NCBI RefSeq assembly: GCF_018448905.1
Contig: NZ_RCWA01000042.1
Coordinates: 1-37,319, forward strand
Origin: Photorhabdus heterorhabditis
Lineage (GTDB): Bacteria > Pseudomonadota > Gammaproteobacteria > Enterobacterales > Enterobacteriaceae
Direction: 5' to 3'
DNA: 37,319 bases
Numbering within the stretch: position 1 is the stretch's first letter; every line of letters begins with the position of its first letter. A program made the translations under genes and the position numbers. The notes beneath the pieces are model-generated. The model ran no database searches, was not told the DNA's origin, and saw only the letters and a list, made by a program, of their open reading frames with translations. Below are positions 1 through 8,850 of this stretch, in pieces.

Positions 1-17
1 CAGATTGTCTGATTAAT

Positions 18-29
18 TGTTAAAGAGCA
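18..29 (-). promoter_or_regulatory. rrn leader boxA antitermination element
   Basis: On the minus strand this reads TGCTCTTTAACA, the boxA of enterobacterial rRNA leaders, where the Nus antitermination complex loads. The bases after it, up to the window edge, match the familiar 16S leader stretch. The 16S gene itself must begin beyond position 1, so no rRNA coding sequence is present here. In E. coli an rRNA operon (rrnG) also follows clpB in the same direction, which supports the call. Confidence 0.9.
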
Positions 30-71
30 GGCCACCTTAAAATTTGATATTCTCGGTCAGCCGGGCTGCGT

Positions 72-99
72 ATATTACGCTTTTTGCCCGCAGAGTCAA
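72..99 (-). promoter_or_regulatory. rrn P2 promoter
   Basis: Minus strand: -35 TTGACT (94-99), 16-bp spacer, -10 TAATAT (72-77), then a GC-containing discriminator. It lies between P1 and boxA, as P2 does in rRNA operons of enterobacteria. P2 usually supplies basal, less growth-rate-dependent rRNA transcription. Confidence 0.85.
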
Positions 100-167
100 G
101 CGCTTATTTGCGCTCCCCTGCCCAACCTCACACGTTTTCTCAGCGTTGTGTCGGTCAGTGGTGGCGC

Positions 168-195
168 ATTATAGGGCGTTCTTCGGCGCTGGCAA
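168..195 (-). promoter_or_regulatory. rrn P1 promoter
   Basis: Minus strand: -35 TTGCCA (190-195), 16-bp spacer, perfect -10 TATAAT (168-173), followed by the GC-rich discriminator GCGCCACC that makes rRNA P1 promoters sensitive to ppGpp/DksA. The upstream 196-240 stretch is A/T-rich and could act as an UP element or carry Fis sites; that part is inference. Confidence 0.88.
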
Positions 196-338
196 GTGTT
201 TATTTGCAAAAAAAATCCGTTTGATTACCAATTAACCGAAAACAACGCTAAATCACGATTTTTTGCATAATAATGAAAAAAAAGAGGCAGTTCCCTACCT
301 AACCTATTCATCTCCAATTTCTTCAACTTAGTATATAA

Positions 339-2912
339 TCACTGTTTTGCTACAATATGGTCATTTTCAATATCCAGAGTAACTGGTTTTCCTGGCAATA
401 GTTGACCAGAAAGTATCTTTTGAGCTAATGGGTTTTCAATCTCCTGCTGGATAGCCCGCTTCAATGGTCGTGCACCATAGACAGGATCGAACCCAGCTCC
501 TGCCAACATTTCCAACGCTTGCTGAGTAATTGTAACCTGATAACCGCGTTCTTCCAGACGTTTGTACAAACGCTGCAATTGGATATCTGCAATTTCTGAT
601 AAATGCCGACGCCCTAATGGATGGAACACAACAGCTTCATCAATACGGTTAATAAATTCAGGTCTGAAATGATGGCTAACAATTCCCATCACAATATCTT
701 TCATTTTACTATAATTCAGACTGCCTAAACGTTCCTGGATCACGTCCGACCCAAGATTAGAAGTCATGATTACAACTGTATTACGGAAATCGACAGTACG
801 ACCTTGCCCATCAGTCAATCGACCATCATCCAGTACTTGCAATAAGATATTGAATACATCCGAGTGCGCTTTTTCCACTTCATCAAGCAAAATGACGGAA
901 TAAGGTCGACGACGAACAGCTTCTGTCAGATAACCGCCTTCCTCATAACCAACATACCCTGGAGGTGCTCCCACCAACCGTGATACCGCATGCTTTTCCA
1001 TAAATTCAGACATATCGATACGCACCATTGCGTCATCGCTGTCAAACAGGAAATTCGCTAACGCCTTGCACAACTCAGTTTTACCAACTCCGGTCGGACC
1101 AAGGAACAAGAATGAACCAATCGGACGGTTTGGATCAGCTAATCCAGCGCGGCTACGACGAATCGCATTGGAGACTGCATTTACTGCTTCATCCTGACCA
1201 ATAACACGTTTGTGCAATTCTTGCTCCATGCGTAACAGTTTATCTTTTTCACTCTCAAGCATTCTGGAAACAGGAATACCCGTCCAACGAGCAAGAATTT
1301 CAGCAACTTCTGCATCAGTAACTTTGTTACGAAGAAGTTTCATATTCTTACCTTCAGCTTGTGTGGCTGCGGCAAGTTGTTTTTCTAGTCCAGGTATTTT
1401 TCCGTATTGAATTTCAGACATCTTCGCTAGGTCACCACTACGGCGGGCCTGCTCTAGGCTGATACGGGCATTTTCTAGTTCTGCTTTTATATGCTGAGTA
1501 CCAGTAAGCTCAGCTTTCTCAGCTTTCCATTCTTCTTCCAGCTCAGAATATTCGCGTTCTTTTACAATCAGCTCTTCATTAAGCATTTCAAGCCGTTTTT
1601 TACTGGCATCATCAGACTCTTTTTTTAGCGCCTGCTGTTCTAACTTCAATTGAATAACTCGACGTTCCAGACGGTCCAGCACTTCCGGTTTTGAATCCAT
1701 TTGCATACGTAAACTGGCACCAGCTTCATCGATCAAGTCGATAGCTTTATCCGGCAACATACGATCTGAGATATAACGATAAGATAATGTTGCTGCCGCG
1801 ACAATGGCAGGATCTGTAATCTGTACATGATGATGTAACTCATAACGTTCTTTCAGACCGCGCAAAATAGCGATAGTATCCTCCACTGAAGGTTCTGCAA
1901 CGTAGACTTTTTGGAAACGGCGTTCCAATGCCGCATCCTTTTCAATATATTGACGATATTCATCCAGTGTTGTTGCACCAACACAGTGAAGTTCACCACG
2001 AGCCAAAGCAGGCTTCAACATATTACCGGCATCCATTGCCCCATCAGCTTTACCCGCACCAACCATAGTATGTAATTCGTCAATAAACAGAATGACATTA
2101 CCTTCCTGCTTAGAAAGATCATTCAGCACACCTTTCAAGCGTTCTTCAAATTCACCCCGATATTTAGCACCTGCTAACAGAGCTCCCATATCCAGAGAAA
2201 GAACCCTCTTATTTTTCAGCCCTTCTGGAACTTCTCCATTAATAATCCGTTGAGCAAGCCCTTCAACGATAGCCGTTTTACCAACCCCTGGTTCACCAAT
2301 CAGCACTGGATTATTTTTAGTACGGCGTTGCAATACTTGAATAGTACGGCGAATTTCTTCGTCGCGGCCAATCACCGGATCAAGCTTGCCTTGTTCAGCT
2401 CGCTCAGTAAGATCAATGGTATATTTTTTCAGAGCCTGGCGTTGATCTTCCGCTCCCTGATCATAAACTTTTTCACCACCACGCATCTGCTCTATTGCCT
2501 TAGTAATTTTTTCTTTTGTTGCTCCAGCAGCTTTCAGTATGTCATTCAATGAGCCACGTTCTTCCAGTGCTGCCAGAACAAATAATTCAGAAGAAATAAA
2601 ATTATCGCCCTCCTTTTGTGCTAGTTTGTCGCACAAGTTTAAATGACGGATTAAATCGTTAGATGGTTGTACATCACCACCAGCACCCTGTACCTGTGGC
2701 AAACGTTCTAAAACCTGCTCAAGTTGGTTGCTGAAACGACCAGTATCGATCCCAATTGACGTTAATAATGGGCGAATAGAACCACCGTCCTGTTTCAACA
2801 GTGAGTTCATCAAGTGAATTGGTTCGATAAATTGATTATCATTCCCCAGTGCAAGGGACTGAGCGTCAGCGAGAGCAAGTTGGAATTTATTAGTAAGACG
2901 ATCCAGACGCAT
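339..2912 (-). CDS. clpB: ClpB, AAA+ protein disaggregase
   Basis: Cytoplasmic hexameric chaperone that works with DnaK/DnaJ/GrpE to pull proteins out of aggregates. The 857-residue length equals E. coli ClpB. In order: N-terminal Clp repeat domain (about 1-145), first AAA+ domain with Walker A GEPGVGKT and Walker B ILFIDE, the coiled-coil M domain (about 410-525, rich in E/K/L), and a second AAA+ domain with Walker A GPTGVGKT and the pore loop [10 protein letters not shown] sigma-32 promoter lies just upstream. pgeF and rluD precede it on the same strand and an rRNA operon follows. Codon 149, the usual GTG internal start for the short ClpB form in E. coli, is GTT here. Confidence 0.98.
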   Translation of the reverse strand: MRLDRLTNKFQLALADAQSLALGNDNQFIEPIHLMNSLLKQDGGSIRPLLTSIGIDTGRFSNQLEQVLERLPQVQGAGGDVQPSNDLIRHLNLCDKLAQKEGDNFISSELFVLAALEERGSLNDILKAAGATKEKITKAIEQMRGGEKVYDQGAEDQRQALKKYTIDLTERAEQGKLDPVIGRDEEIRRTIQVLQRRTKNNPVLIGEPGVGKTAIVEGLAQRIINGEVPEGLKNKRVLSLDMGALLAGAKYRGEFEERLKGVLNDLSKQEGNVILFIDELHTMVGAGKADGAMDAGNMLKPALARGELHCVGATTLDEYRQYIEKDAALERRFQKVYVAEPSVEDTIAILRGLKERYELHHHVQITDPAIVAAATLSYRYISDRMLPDKAIDLIDEAGASLRMQMDSKPEVLDRLERRVIQLKLEQQALKKESDDASKKRLEMLNEELIVKEREYSELEEEWKAEKAELTGTQHIKAELENARISLEQARRSGDLAKMSEIQYGKIPGLEKQLAAATQAEGKNMKLLRNKVTDAEVAEILARWTGIPVSRMLESEKDKLLRMEQELHKRVIGQDEAVNAVSNAIRRSRAGLADPNRPIGSFLFLGPTGVGKTELCKALANFLFDSDDAMVRIDMSEFMEKHAVSRLVGAPPGYVGYEEGGYLTEAVRRRPYSVILLDEVEKAHSDVFNILLQVLDDGRLTDGQGRTVDFRNTVVIMTSNLGSDVIQERLGSLNYSKMKDIVMGIVSHHFRPEFINRIDEAVVFHPLGRRHLSEIADIQLQRLYKRLEERGYQVTITQQALEMLAGAGFDPVYGARPLKRAIQQEIENPLAQKILSGQLLPGKPVTLDIENDHIVAKQ

Positions 2913-2952
2913 AACACCTCCAAATACTAATCAGAATTTTGCTACTGGAGAT

Positions 2953-2981
2953 TAAATGAGGCCATTCCTCAAATATTCAAG
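2953..2981 (-). promoter_or_regulatory. sigma-32 (heat-shock) promoter of clpB
   Basis: Minus strand: -35 CTTGAA (2976-2981), 14-bp spacer, -10 CCTCATTTA (2953-2961), against the RpoH consensus CTTGAA / CCCCATnTA. It is about 40 bp before the clpB start and nearly identical to the known E. coli clpB heat-shock promoter. clpB should therefore be strongly heat-induced independently of rluD-pgeF. Confidence 0.88.
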
Positions 2982-3047
2982 GTTTATTCTGAAAAGCAAA
3001 TTGTGAGACATTATCTCATGCGCCAACGGATCGCCCTATGGAATAGG

Positions 3048-3779
3048 TTATATCAGCCAGATTAAAGTTGCCATACGTCCGGTGATACCATCACGGCGAT
3101 AAGAGAAAAATTTCTCTTTATTATTGACAGTACACTCGGTACCCCCAAAAATCGCTTTTACACCAATAGATTGCAATTTTAACTTTGCCAACAAATATAT
3201 ATCTGCTAAGTATTTCTCACCAAAATGCACAAAAGCTTTGCTTAGATCAGAATTTTGGGCCACAAACGCGTCCATAACTTCACTGCCAACCTCAAATTCT
3301 TTCGCGCTAATCGCAGGTCCTAACCAAGCTTGAATCTGATCAGGCTTAGCTTTAAATTGCCTAATCGTATTTTCCAGTACTCCAGCACATAAACCGCGCC
3401 AACCAGCATGAGCTGCTGCAATCTCATCACCGTCAGAGCTACAAAATAGCACAGGTAAGCAATCTGCTGTCATCACAGCACAAACTTGCCCAGGAATGTT
3501 GGTGTAAACCGCATCAGCTTTATTATTTTCCACTGGCTGACCATTGAGTCTCACAACACGAGTGCCATGAACCTGTTCTAACCAAACTGGCTGCTGAGGC
3601 AATTCGGCCACCTCAGCTAATATCTGCCTGTTTTGGTCAACAACATCAGGATTATCTCCAACATGCTTACCAAGATTTAAACTATCATAAGGTGGCAAGC
3701 TAATTCCGCCCAAGCGAGTAGAACTACAGGTTTTTACTGTTGTAGGTTGTGGCCAGTTTGGAAAAATAAGCGATGTCAT
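3048..3779 (-). CDS. pgeF: PgeF (YfiH), peptidoglycan editing factor / multicopper-like laccase-fold protein
   Basis: 243 residues, the same length as E. coli YfiH. The family has a Cys/His zinc site; here the matching residues are H71 (QVHGTR), C107 (TADCLPV) and H124 (AAAHAGWRG). In E. coli the protein prevents or removes L-Ser misincorporation at position 1 of muropeptides; earlier work reported phenol oxidase activity. The ATG follows the rluD stop codon directly (TAG then ATG), so the two are cotranscribed and probably translationally coupled. Confidence 0.95.
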   Translation of the reverse strand: MTSLIFPNWPQPTTVKTCSSTRLGGISLPPYDSLNLGKHVGDNPDVVDQNRQILAEVAELPQQPVWLEQVHGTRVVRLNGQPVENNKADAVYTNIPGQVCAVMTADCLPVLFCSSDGDEIAAAHAGWRGLCAGVLENTIRQFKAKPDQIQAWLGPAISAKEFEVGSEVMDAFVAQNSDLSKAFVHFGEKYLADIYLLAKLKLQSIGVKAIFGGTECTVNNKEKFFSYRRDGITGRMATLIWLI

Positions 3780-4757
3780 CTACCAATCCATATCATCTTT
3801 GAACACTTCTACATCTGCTTTTAATGCATTAATCAGAATGACCATATCTTCAGGTAGTTCAGCATGCCATTCCATTTCAATGCCTGTAATCGGATGATAG
3901 AGACGCAACATTGTGGCGTGCAATGCCTGACGATCAAAGTTGCGCATCACATCGCGAAATTCATCGGAAGCCCCTTTTAGAGGACGAGGACGACCACCAT
4001 ACAGAGGATCTCCCACTAGTGAGTGGCTAATATGAGCCATGTGAACACGTATCTGATGTGTTCTACCTGTTTCTAGCCTCAGACGCAAACGGGTATGTGC
4101 CCTGAAATGCTCCATCACCCGATAGCGGGTAATAGCAGGTTTTCCCATCGGATGGACCGCCATATGCGTTCGTTTTGTTGGATGGCGTGAAATTGGCTCT
4201 TCAACTATTCCACCCGCAGTCATTCGTCCTGTCGCTACAGCTTCATATTCACGAGTAATTTCGCGTAGTTGAAGTGACTCCACCAAACGGGTTTGAGCTG
4301 GAACGGTTTTAGCTATAACCATAAGCCCAGTCGTATCTTTATCGAGGCGATGAACAATGCCTGCCCGGGGAACATCGGCTATTTCAGGGTAGCGGTATAG
4401 CAGAGCATTTAATACCGTACCATCTGGATTTCCCGCTCCCGGGTGAACGACCAAATCACGCGGTTTGTTTATTACTAGAATATCATCATCTTCATAGACA
4501 ATATTTAACGCGATATTCTGAGGTTCCCAACGCGCATCTTCCTCAATGATCGCATCAATTGAAACTTCTTCACCTCCCAGCACTTTTTCTTTTGGCTTAT
4601 TGATTAATTTGCCATTAACCTGAACTCTATCATCCAAGATCCAATCTTTTATGCGTGATCTTGAATAATCAGGGAACAATTCTGCCAAAGCCTGATCTAA
4701 ACGTTGACCGAGCTGAGATTCGGCGACTGTTGCATTAAGTCGTATTTGTTGTGCCAT
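3780..4757 (-). CDS. rluD: RluD, 23S rRNA pseudouridine synthase (1911/1915/1917)
   Basis: Makes pseudouridines in helix 69 of 23S rRNA, needed for normal ribosome assembly and translation termination. 325 residues (E. coli 326). An S4 RNA-binding domain covers about residues 18-80. The catalytic domain follows, with the signature GIVHRLDKDTTGLM and catalytic Asp139 in HRLD. First gene of the rluD-pgeF operon and divergent from bamD, the E. coli arrangement. Confidence 0.97.
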   Translation of the reverse strand: MAQQIRLNATVAESQLGQRLDQALAELFPDYSRSRIKDWILDDRVQVNGKLINKPKEKVLGGEEVSIDAIIEEDARWEPQNIALNIVYEDDDILVINKPRDLVVHPGAGNPDGTVLNALLYRYPEIADVPRAGIVHRLDKDTTGLMVIAKTVPAQTRLVESLQLREITREYEAVATGRMTAGGIVEEPISRHPTKRTHMAVHPMGKPAITRYRVMEHFRAHTRLRLRLETGRTHQIRVHMAHISHSLVGDPLYGGRPRPLKGASDEFRDVMRNFDRQALHATMLRLYHPITGIEMEWHAELPEDMVILINALKADVEVFKDDMDW

Positions 4758-4895
4758 ATATTGTTTCTACACTTACGTTGAATTTTGACGGCAGAGCCGT
4801 TTAATTTAATATAGTGTGCTATTGTAACTCGATCTTTTACCGGGAGCTTCATGGATAGTCTCCCAGAAAAACACTCAGAGGATAATCAACACGTG

Positions 4896-5627
4896 ATGAT
4901 ACGCATGAAATATCTAGTGGCAGCAGCCACATTGAGCCTGGTACTTTCCGGGTGCTCTGGTAATAAGAATGTTGTCCCCGACAGCACACCTTCAGAAATT
5001 TATTCTGCGGGTCAGGAAAAGCTGCAAGACGGTAACTATAAAGGTGCCATCACGCAATTGGAAACCCTCGATAACCGCTATCCATTTGGCCCTTACTCGC
5101 AGCAAGTACAACTTGATCTGATTTATGCTTATTATAAATCCTCTGACTTACCAATGGCATTAGCTTCTATTGACCGCTTTATGCGCTTAAATCCAACTCA
5201 TCCCAACATTGATTATGTTCTGTACATGCGAGGCTTAACCTCACAAGCACTAGATGACAGCGCCCTGCAAAGTTTCTTCGGGATTGACCGTTCAGATCGT
5301 GATCCTGAACATGCTAGGGCATCATTCAGAGATTTCAGCCAGTTAGTACGTCATTATCCTAACAGTCTGTATGCTACCGATGCCAGAAAACGTTTAATGT
5401 TTATCAAAGAGCGCCTGGCAAAATATGAACTTTCTGTTGTGGAATATTATAACAAACGTGGAGCTTATGTCGCAGTAGTAAATCGAGCTGAACAAATGCT
5501 GCATGATTACCCCGATACGCAATCAACCCTCAAAGTGCTGCCTTATATGGAAAAAGCCTATACACGTTTAGGCTTAACAGCACAGGCAGATAAAGTAGCA
5601 AAACTAATTGCTGCCAATCCGGCATAA
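4896..5627 (+). CDS. bamD: BamD (YfiO), outer-membrane assembly lipoprotein
   Basis: Essential lipoprotein of the BAM complex that inserts beta-barrel proteins into the outer membrane. From the ATG at 4896 the protein is 243 residues, starting [15 protein letters not shown] with lipobox LSGC and lipidated Cys20; residue 21 is Ser, consistent with outer-membrane sorting. TPR repeats follow, including the conserved [18 protein letters not shown] and [10 protein letters not shown] stretches. The open frame runs upstream to 4851, but those 15 residues would put charged sequence before the signal peptide and are not in E. coli BamD; a GTG at 4893 is also possible. It has its own terminator downstream. 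Confidence 0.96.
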   Translation: MIRMKYLVAAATLSLVLSGCSGNKNVVPDSTPSEIYSAGQEKLQDGNYKGAITQLETLDNRYPFGPYSQQVQLDLIYAYYKSSDLPMALASIDRFMRLNPTHPNIDYVLYMRGLTSQALDDSALQSFFGIDRSDRDPEHARASFRDFSQLVRHYPNSLYATDARKRLMFIKERLAKYELSVVEYYNKRGAYVAVVNRAEQMLHDYPDTQSTLKVLPYMEKAYTRLGLTAQADKVAKLIAANPA

Positions 5628-5642
5628 AGAAGTATAAAACAA

Positions 5643-5670
5643 GACAGCAGCTTCGGCTGTTGTTTTGTTT
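5643..5670 (+). terminator. Rho-independent terminator of bamD
   Basis: 8-bp stem ACAGCAGC / GCTGTTGT (one G-U pair) closed by a TTCG tetraloop and followed by a T-rich run. It begins 15 bases after the bamD stop. Confidence 0.85.
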
Positions 5671-5827
5671 TCACTCGTAAAATTCAAAAAAGACTGTTTG
5701 TCAATAGGGTTAATAATGGCTCAACTTATCAATAATGGCTCATAAGCTTCCACCCCGCAACAGGTATTCTTCGTATTCTTATTATTAATCACAATTACTT
5801 CAACTAATTGACAAGTACCTGATTAAA

Positions 5828-5843
5828 AGTGATTTAAATCACC
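5828..5843. promoter_or_regulatory. Candidate CRP site upstream of raiA
   Basis: AGTGATTTAAATCACC contains the perfect palindrome GTGATTTAAATCAC and matches the CRP consensus TGTGA-N6-TCACA at 8 of 10 positions. A -10-like TATGCT lies at 5864-5869; with a start near 5876 the site would be centred at about -40.5, the class II position where CRP replaces the -35 contact. CRP control of raiA is reported in E. coli. An FNR-type reading is weaker. Confidence 0.6.
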
Positions 5844-5911
5844 TTTTTTGTGAAAAAGAATTGTATGCTGAAATCATTAAAGGCGGATCATCAATGATGA
5901 GAGGTAACTAT

Positions 5912-6241
5912 ATGATAGTGAATATTACCAGCAAACAAATGGAAATTACCCCAGCAATTCGCAACCACGTAGAAAACCGTCTAAACAAACTAAATAAGTG
6001 GCAAGTGAATCTGATAAACCCTCATATTATTCTATCAAAAGGGCCACAGGCTTTTATAGCTGATGCAACCATAAGTATACCAAATGGTACATTGGTTGCC
6101 GGTGCAAAACATGAAGATATGTATATTGCTATCAATGAGCTGTTAGCAAAATTGGAGCGCCAGTTAAATAAAGTACAGCACAAAGGTGAAGCACGTCGTA
6201 CTCACAACAGTGTTAAAGAATCAAATCTTAACCTCCAATAA
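5912..6241 (+). CDS. raiA: RaiA (YfiA/pY), ribosome-associated inhibitor
   Basis: Binds the 30S subunit decoding region in stationary phase or cold shock and stabilises idle 70S ribosomes. Start chosen at 5912 because GAGAGG lies just upstream and the protein then begins [20 protein letters not shown], as in E. coli; that gives 109 residues (E. coli 113). An in-frame upstream start at 5861 would add 17 unsupported residues overlapping the promoter. A single HPF/RaiA beta-alpha domain with no long C-terminal extension, so it is the short pY type, not long HPF. Monocistronic: own promoter and terminator. Confidence 0.95.
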   Translation: MIVNITSKQMEITPAIRNHVENRLNKLNKWQVNLINPHIILSKGPQAFIADATISIPNGTLVAGAKHEDMYIAINELLAKLERQLNKVQHKGEARRTHNSVKESNLNLQ

Positions 6242-6261
6242 AATAACTATATCCTGTCTCT

Positions 6262-6289
6262 AACGCGTCCAAATTGGACGCGTTTTTTT
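6262..6289 (+). terminator. Rho-independent terminator of raiA
   Basis: Stem AACGCGTCC / GGACGCGTT with a 5-base loop, followed by seven T residues. It lies 20 bases after the raiA stop and ends just before the -35 TTGACA (6291-6296) of the pheL-pheA promoter. Confidence 0.93.
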
Positions 6290-6290
6290 A

Positions 6291-6319
6291 TTGACAGAAA
6301 CAACAACATGAGGTTAATT
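6291..6319 (+). promoter_or_regulatory. Probable pheL-pheA promoter
   Basis: A perfect -35 TTGACA (6291-6296), 17-bp spacer, and a weak -10 candidate TTAATT (6314-6319). It would start transcription about 25-30 bases before the pheL leader codons. The -35 is clear; the -10 assignment is less certain. Confidence 0.55.
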
Positions 6320-6351
6320 AGAATATATTGTTTATGCAGACGGTAAGTACA

Positions 6352-6420
6352 ATGAATATAAGCCTGTTTTTCTTCTCTTTCTTTTTTCACCTTCTCTTAA
6401 GGGAGGCTTTCGTCATTTAA
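6352..6420 (+). CDS. pheL: PheL, phenylalanine operon leader peptide
   Basis: A 22-residue open frame, ATG at 6352 to TAA at 6418-6420. It starts MNISLFFFSFFF and has seven Phe codons in all, six of them in a block of seven codons (6367-6387). E. coli PheL has the same design. Its role is regulatory: ribosome stalling on the Phe codons when Phe-tRNA is scarce decides whether the downstream terminator forms. The SD is weak (GGTAAG). It is 105 bases upstream of pheA. Confidence 0.9.
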   Translation: MNISLFFFSFFFHLLLREAFVI

Positions 6421-6469
6421 GAAAGAACAAGAAGACGAACAGTAAGCCTCCCAATCGGGGGGCTTTTTT
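6360..6469 (+). promoter_or_regulatory. Phe attenuator: competing antiterminator and terminator hairpins
   Basis: Four segments can be read. Segment 1, AAGCCT (6360-6365), pairs with AGGCTT. Segment 2, GGGAGGCTT (6401-6409), inside the end of pheL, is a perfect 9-bp complement of segment 3, AAGCCTCCC (6444-6452). Segment 3 also pairs with segment 4, GGGGGGCTT (6457-6465), followed by a T run: the intrinsic terminator. Stalling at the Phe codons leaves segment 2 free to take segment 3 (read-through); full translation to the stop at 6420 covers segment 2 and lets 3:4 terminate. The pairings are seen; the mechanism is inferred from the E. coli pheA attenuator. Confidence 0.9.
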
Positions 6470-6525
6470 CTGTCCACTGCAAACATATTATTATCAGAAT
6501 ATGAATAACCAATTAGGAACTCATT

Positions 6526-7683
6526 ATGGATCAAAACAATTTGCTGAAAATACGGAAAAAAGTCAGCGAAATTGATTTAAAGTTACTGGTTTTACTGGCA
6601 GAACGTCGCCAATTAGCTTCTGATATTGCGCAGACTAAACTACAGGATAATCGTCCTATCAGAGACAAGGATCGTGAACGGGAGCTACTGGATGTTCTAA
6701 TTACGAAAGGAAAAAATCACGGTCTTGATGGCTTTTATATCACTCGTCTGTTTCAAACGATTATCGAAGATTCTGTACTTACACAACAGGCATTATTGCA
6801 ACAATACCTTAATCAAACACCTTACGATTCAGCCCGCATTGCATTCCTTGGTCCTCGCGGCTCCTATTCTCATATCGCAGCTCGCCAATATGCTGCACGT
6901 CATTTTGATCAATTGATTGAATGCAGTTGCCATAAGTTCCAGGATATTTTTTCCCTGGTCGAAACAGGTCAAGCTGATTACGGGATACTGCCGATTGAAA
7001 ACACCAGCTCTGGCTCTATCAATGATGTTTATGACTTATTGCAACATACCAACCTGTCAATTGTAGGCGAAATAAATATTCCTATTAATCACTGCCTACT
7101 GGTTGCTAACGATACAAAACTATCGCAGATAACAACGGTTTACAGCCATCCTCAACCATTCCAACAATGTAGCCAGTATATTAATCAATTCCCACATTGG
7201 AAAATCGAATATTGCGAAAGCACTGCCGCAGCCATGCAAAGGGTAACTGAAGAGAATTCACCAGATATCGCAGCCTTAGGCAGTGAAGCTGGCGGAGCAC
7301 TTTATCAGTTACAAGTTCTGGCTCAAAATTTGGCAAATCAACCACATAATATTACCCGCTTCATCATCGTTGCTCGTCAGCCTATTGAAGTTTCAGAACA
7401 GGTACCGGCCAAAACAACATTTATTATGGCAACTGGACAACAAGCTGGTGCATTGGTAGACGCACTTATGGTTCTAAAAAAACATAATATTATTATGAGT
7501 AAACTGGAATCCCGCCCAATTAATGGCAATCCATGGGAGGAGATGTTTTACATTGATGTTCAAGCCAACCTCCGTTCAATAAATATGCAGAACGTCTTGA
7601 AAGCATTGGCGAAAATCACTCATTCACTGAAAGTACTAGGTTGTTATCCAACAGAAAGTGTGGTTCCTGTTAGTCCATCCTAA
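6526..7683 (+). CDS. pheA: PheA, chorismate mutase / prephenate dehydratase
   Basis: Bifunctional enzyme converting chorismate to prephenate and then to phenylpyruvate, the committed Phe branch. 385 residues (E. coli 386). The AroQ chorismate mutase domain is about 1-90 ([19 protein letters not shown]). The dehydratase domain is about 100-285, with [10 protein letters not shown] and the conserved NITRF motif (T277, R278, F279). The C-terminal ACT regulatory domain has GALV (308-311) and ESRP (328-331), the Phe feedback-binding motifs. Expression is set by the attenuator upstream. It converges on tyrA. Confidence 0.98.
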   Translation: MDQNNLLKIRKKVSEIDLKLLVLLAERRQLASDIAQTKLQDNRPIRDKDRERELLDVLITKGKNHGLDGFYITRLFQTIIEDSVLTQQALLQQYLNQTPYDSARIAFLGPRGSYSHIAARQYAARHFDQLIECSCHKFQDIFSLVETGQADYGILPIENTSSGSINDVYDLLQHTNLSIVGEINIPINHCLLVANDTKLSQITTVYSHPQPFQQCSQYINQFPHWKIEYCESTAAAMQRVTEENSPDIAALGSEAGGALYQLQVLAQNLANQPHNITRFIIVARQPIEVSEQVPAKTTFIMATGQQAGALVDALMVLKKHNIIMSKLESRPINGNPWEEMFYIDVQANLRSINMQNVLKALAKITHSLKVLGCYPTESVVPVSPS

Positions 7684-7721
7684 ATAAAAAAAACCGGGTA
7701 CTAAGATATCCGGTTTTTTTT
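7684..7721. terminator. Bidirectional terminator between pheA and tyrA
   Basis: A hairpin AAACCGG ... CCGGTTT flanked by an A run on the left (7685-7693) and a T run on the right (7714-7721), so it can end transcription from both the convergent pheA and aroF-tyrA units. Confidence 0.88.
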
Positions 7722-7723
7722 CA

Positions 7724-8845
7724 TTATTGGCGATTATCATTCGCTTGCTGAAGTAATACCCGGCTCTCTTTCATAAAGCGAAATGCATAATCACCAAACC
7801 ATTCACTAACGCTTTTAAAACTACTGATAAAAGCTTGTTTATCCTGACTTTCCAGCATCTCAAGCGCTTGTCCAAAACTTTGATGATAACGGCGTATCAA
7901 ATCAATATTCTCTGGTGATGACATAATAATATCAGCGTAGAGCTGAGGGTCCTGTGCAAATAACCGCCCGACCATAATTAGTTCTAATCGATAAATTGGC
8001 GAGGATATTGATAATAATTGCTGCAAATCAGCGCCTTCCTGTGCAAGATGTTTCCCATAAACAAATGTTGTGAAGTGGCGTAATGCTTGGATAAAACTCA
8101 TGTTTTTATCATGCTGTTCAGGATTTATCTGGTACAAACAAGCCCCCCAAACCAGCAATTGTTCCAAAAACCACTGATAAGCTTCCGATTGGCGTCCATC
8201 ACAGTAAACAACAACTTGTTTTACCAAACTACCTACATCAGGTCCAAACATAGGATGTAATCCCAACACTGGACCTTTATGCACATCAAGCATAGCCTGT
8301 ACTGGCTCCCGTTTAACGGATGCCAAATCCACCAAAATGCAATGATCAGGCAATGGTGGTAAACGACGAATAACCTCTTCCATTAAATGAATAGGTACAC
8401 TGATAATGACCATACCTGCACCATTCAGAATCTGCCCTGCGTCAGGCCAATCCTGTGACTCCAAATTTCTGACCTTATAACCAGATACAGTTAACAGGCG
8501 ACCAAACAGTTTCCCCATTTTGCCTAAGCCACCAATAATGACTATCGGTCCCAACTGAGGGCAAAGAGTCTTAAACCCTTTATTATTTTCGCTAGTATAA
8601 GACTCCCGCATAATACGACGCAGAATATCTTCAATTAAATCCGGTGGAACACCAAAATTTTCAGCCTCTTGACGACGCGAAGTAAACATCGCAATTTCTC
8701 TATCAGGCGCATAAATTGGCAGCCCATTCTGGCTCTTTACTTCACCAACCTCTGCAACTAATTCTAGGCGCTTTGCCAGTAAAGACAGCAACGCTCTATC
8801 CACTTCATCAACCTGATCCCGCAATTGAGATAATTCAGCTACCAT
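7724..8845 (-). CDS. tyrA: TyrA, chorismate mutase / prephenate dehydrogenase
   Basis: Bifunctional enzyme of the Tyr branch: chorismate to prephenate to 4-hydroxyphenylpyruvate, NAD-dependent. Start taken at the ATG at 8845, giving [20 protein letters not shown] and 373 residues, exactly the E. coli length; the frame stays open to 8944 inside aroF but those residues have no counterpart. N-terminal AroQ-type mutase (about 1-90), then a Rossmann nucleotide-binding segment ([18 protein letters not shown]-x-G-x-x-G type) and the helical dehydrogenase domain, ending in RQANDNRQ-like sequence. It begins 5 bases after the aroF stop, with an SD overlapping the aroF end, so coupling is likely. Confidence 0.97.
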   Translation of the reverse strand: MVAELSQLRDQVDEVDRALLSLLAKRLELVAEVGEVKSQNGLPIYAPDREIAMFTSRRQEAENFGVPPDLIEDILRRIMRESYTSENNKGFKTLCPQLGPIVIIGGLGKMGKLFGRLLTVSGYKVRNLESQDWPDAGQILNGAGMVIISVPIHLMEEVIRRLPPLPDHCILVDLASVKREPVQAMLDVHKGPVLGLHPMFGPDVGSLVKQVVVYCDGRQSEAYQWFLEQLLVWGACLYQINPEQHDKNMSFIQALRHFTTFVYGKHLAQEGADLQQLLSISSPIYRLELIMVGRLFAQDPQLYADIIMSSPENIDLIRRYHQSFGQALEMLESQDKQAFISSFKSVSEWFGDYAFRFMKESRVLLQQANDNRQ

Positions 8846-8850
8846 ATTTA

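Noticed and set aside
1-30. 16S rRNA coding sequence
   Set aside because: Only the leader with boxA is present; the mature 5' end would be more than 100 bases outside the window.
44-235. 63-codon plus-strand open frame
   Set aside because: It lies across the rRNA P1/P2 promoters and their discriminators, has no SD and no recognisable residues; the sequence is explained by the rrn control region.
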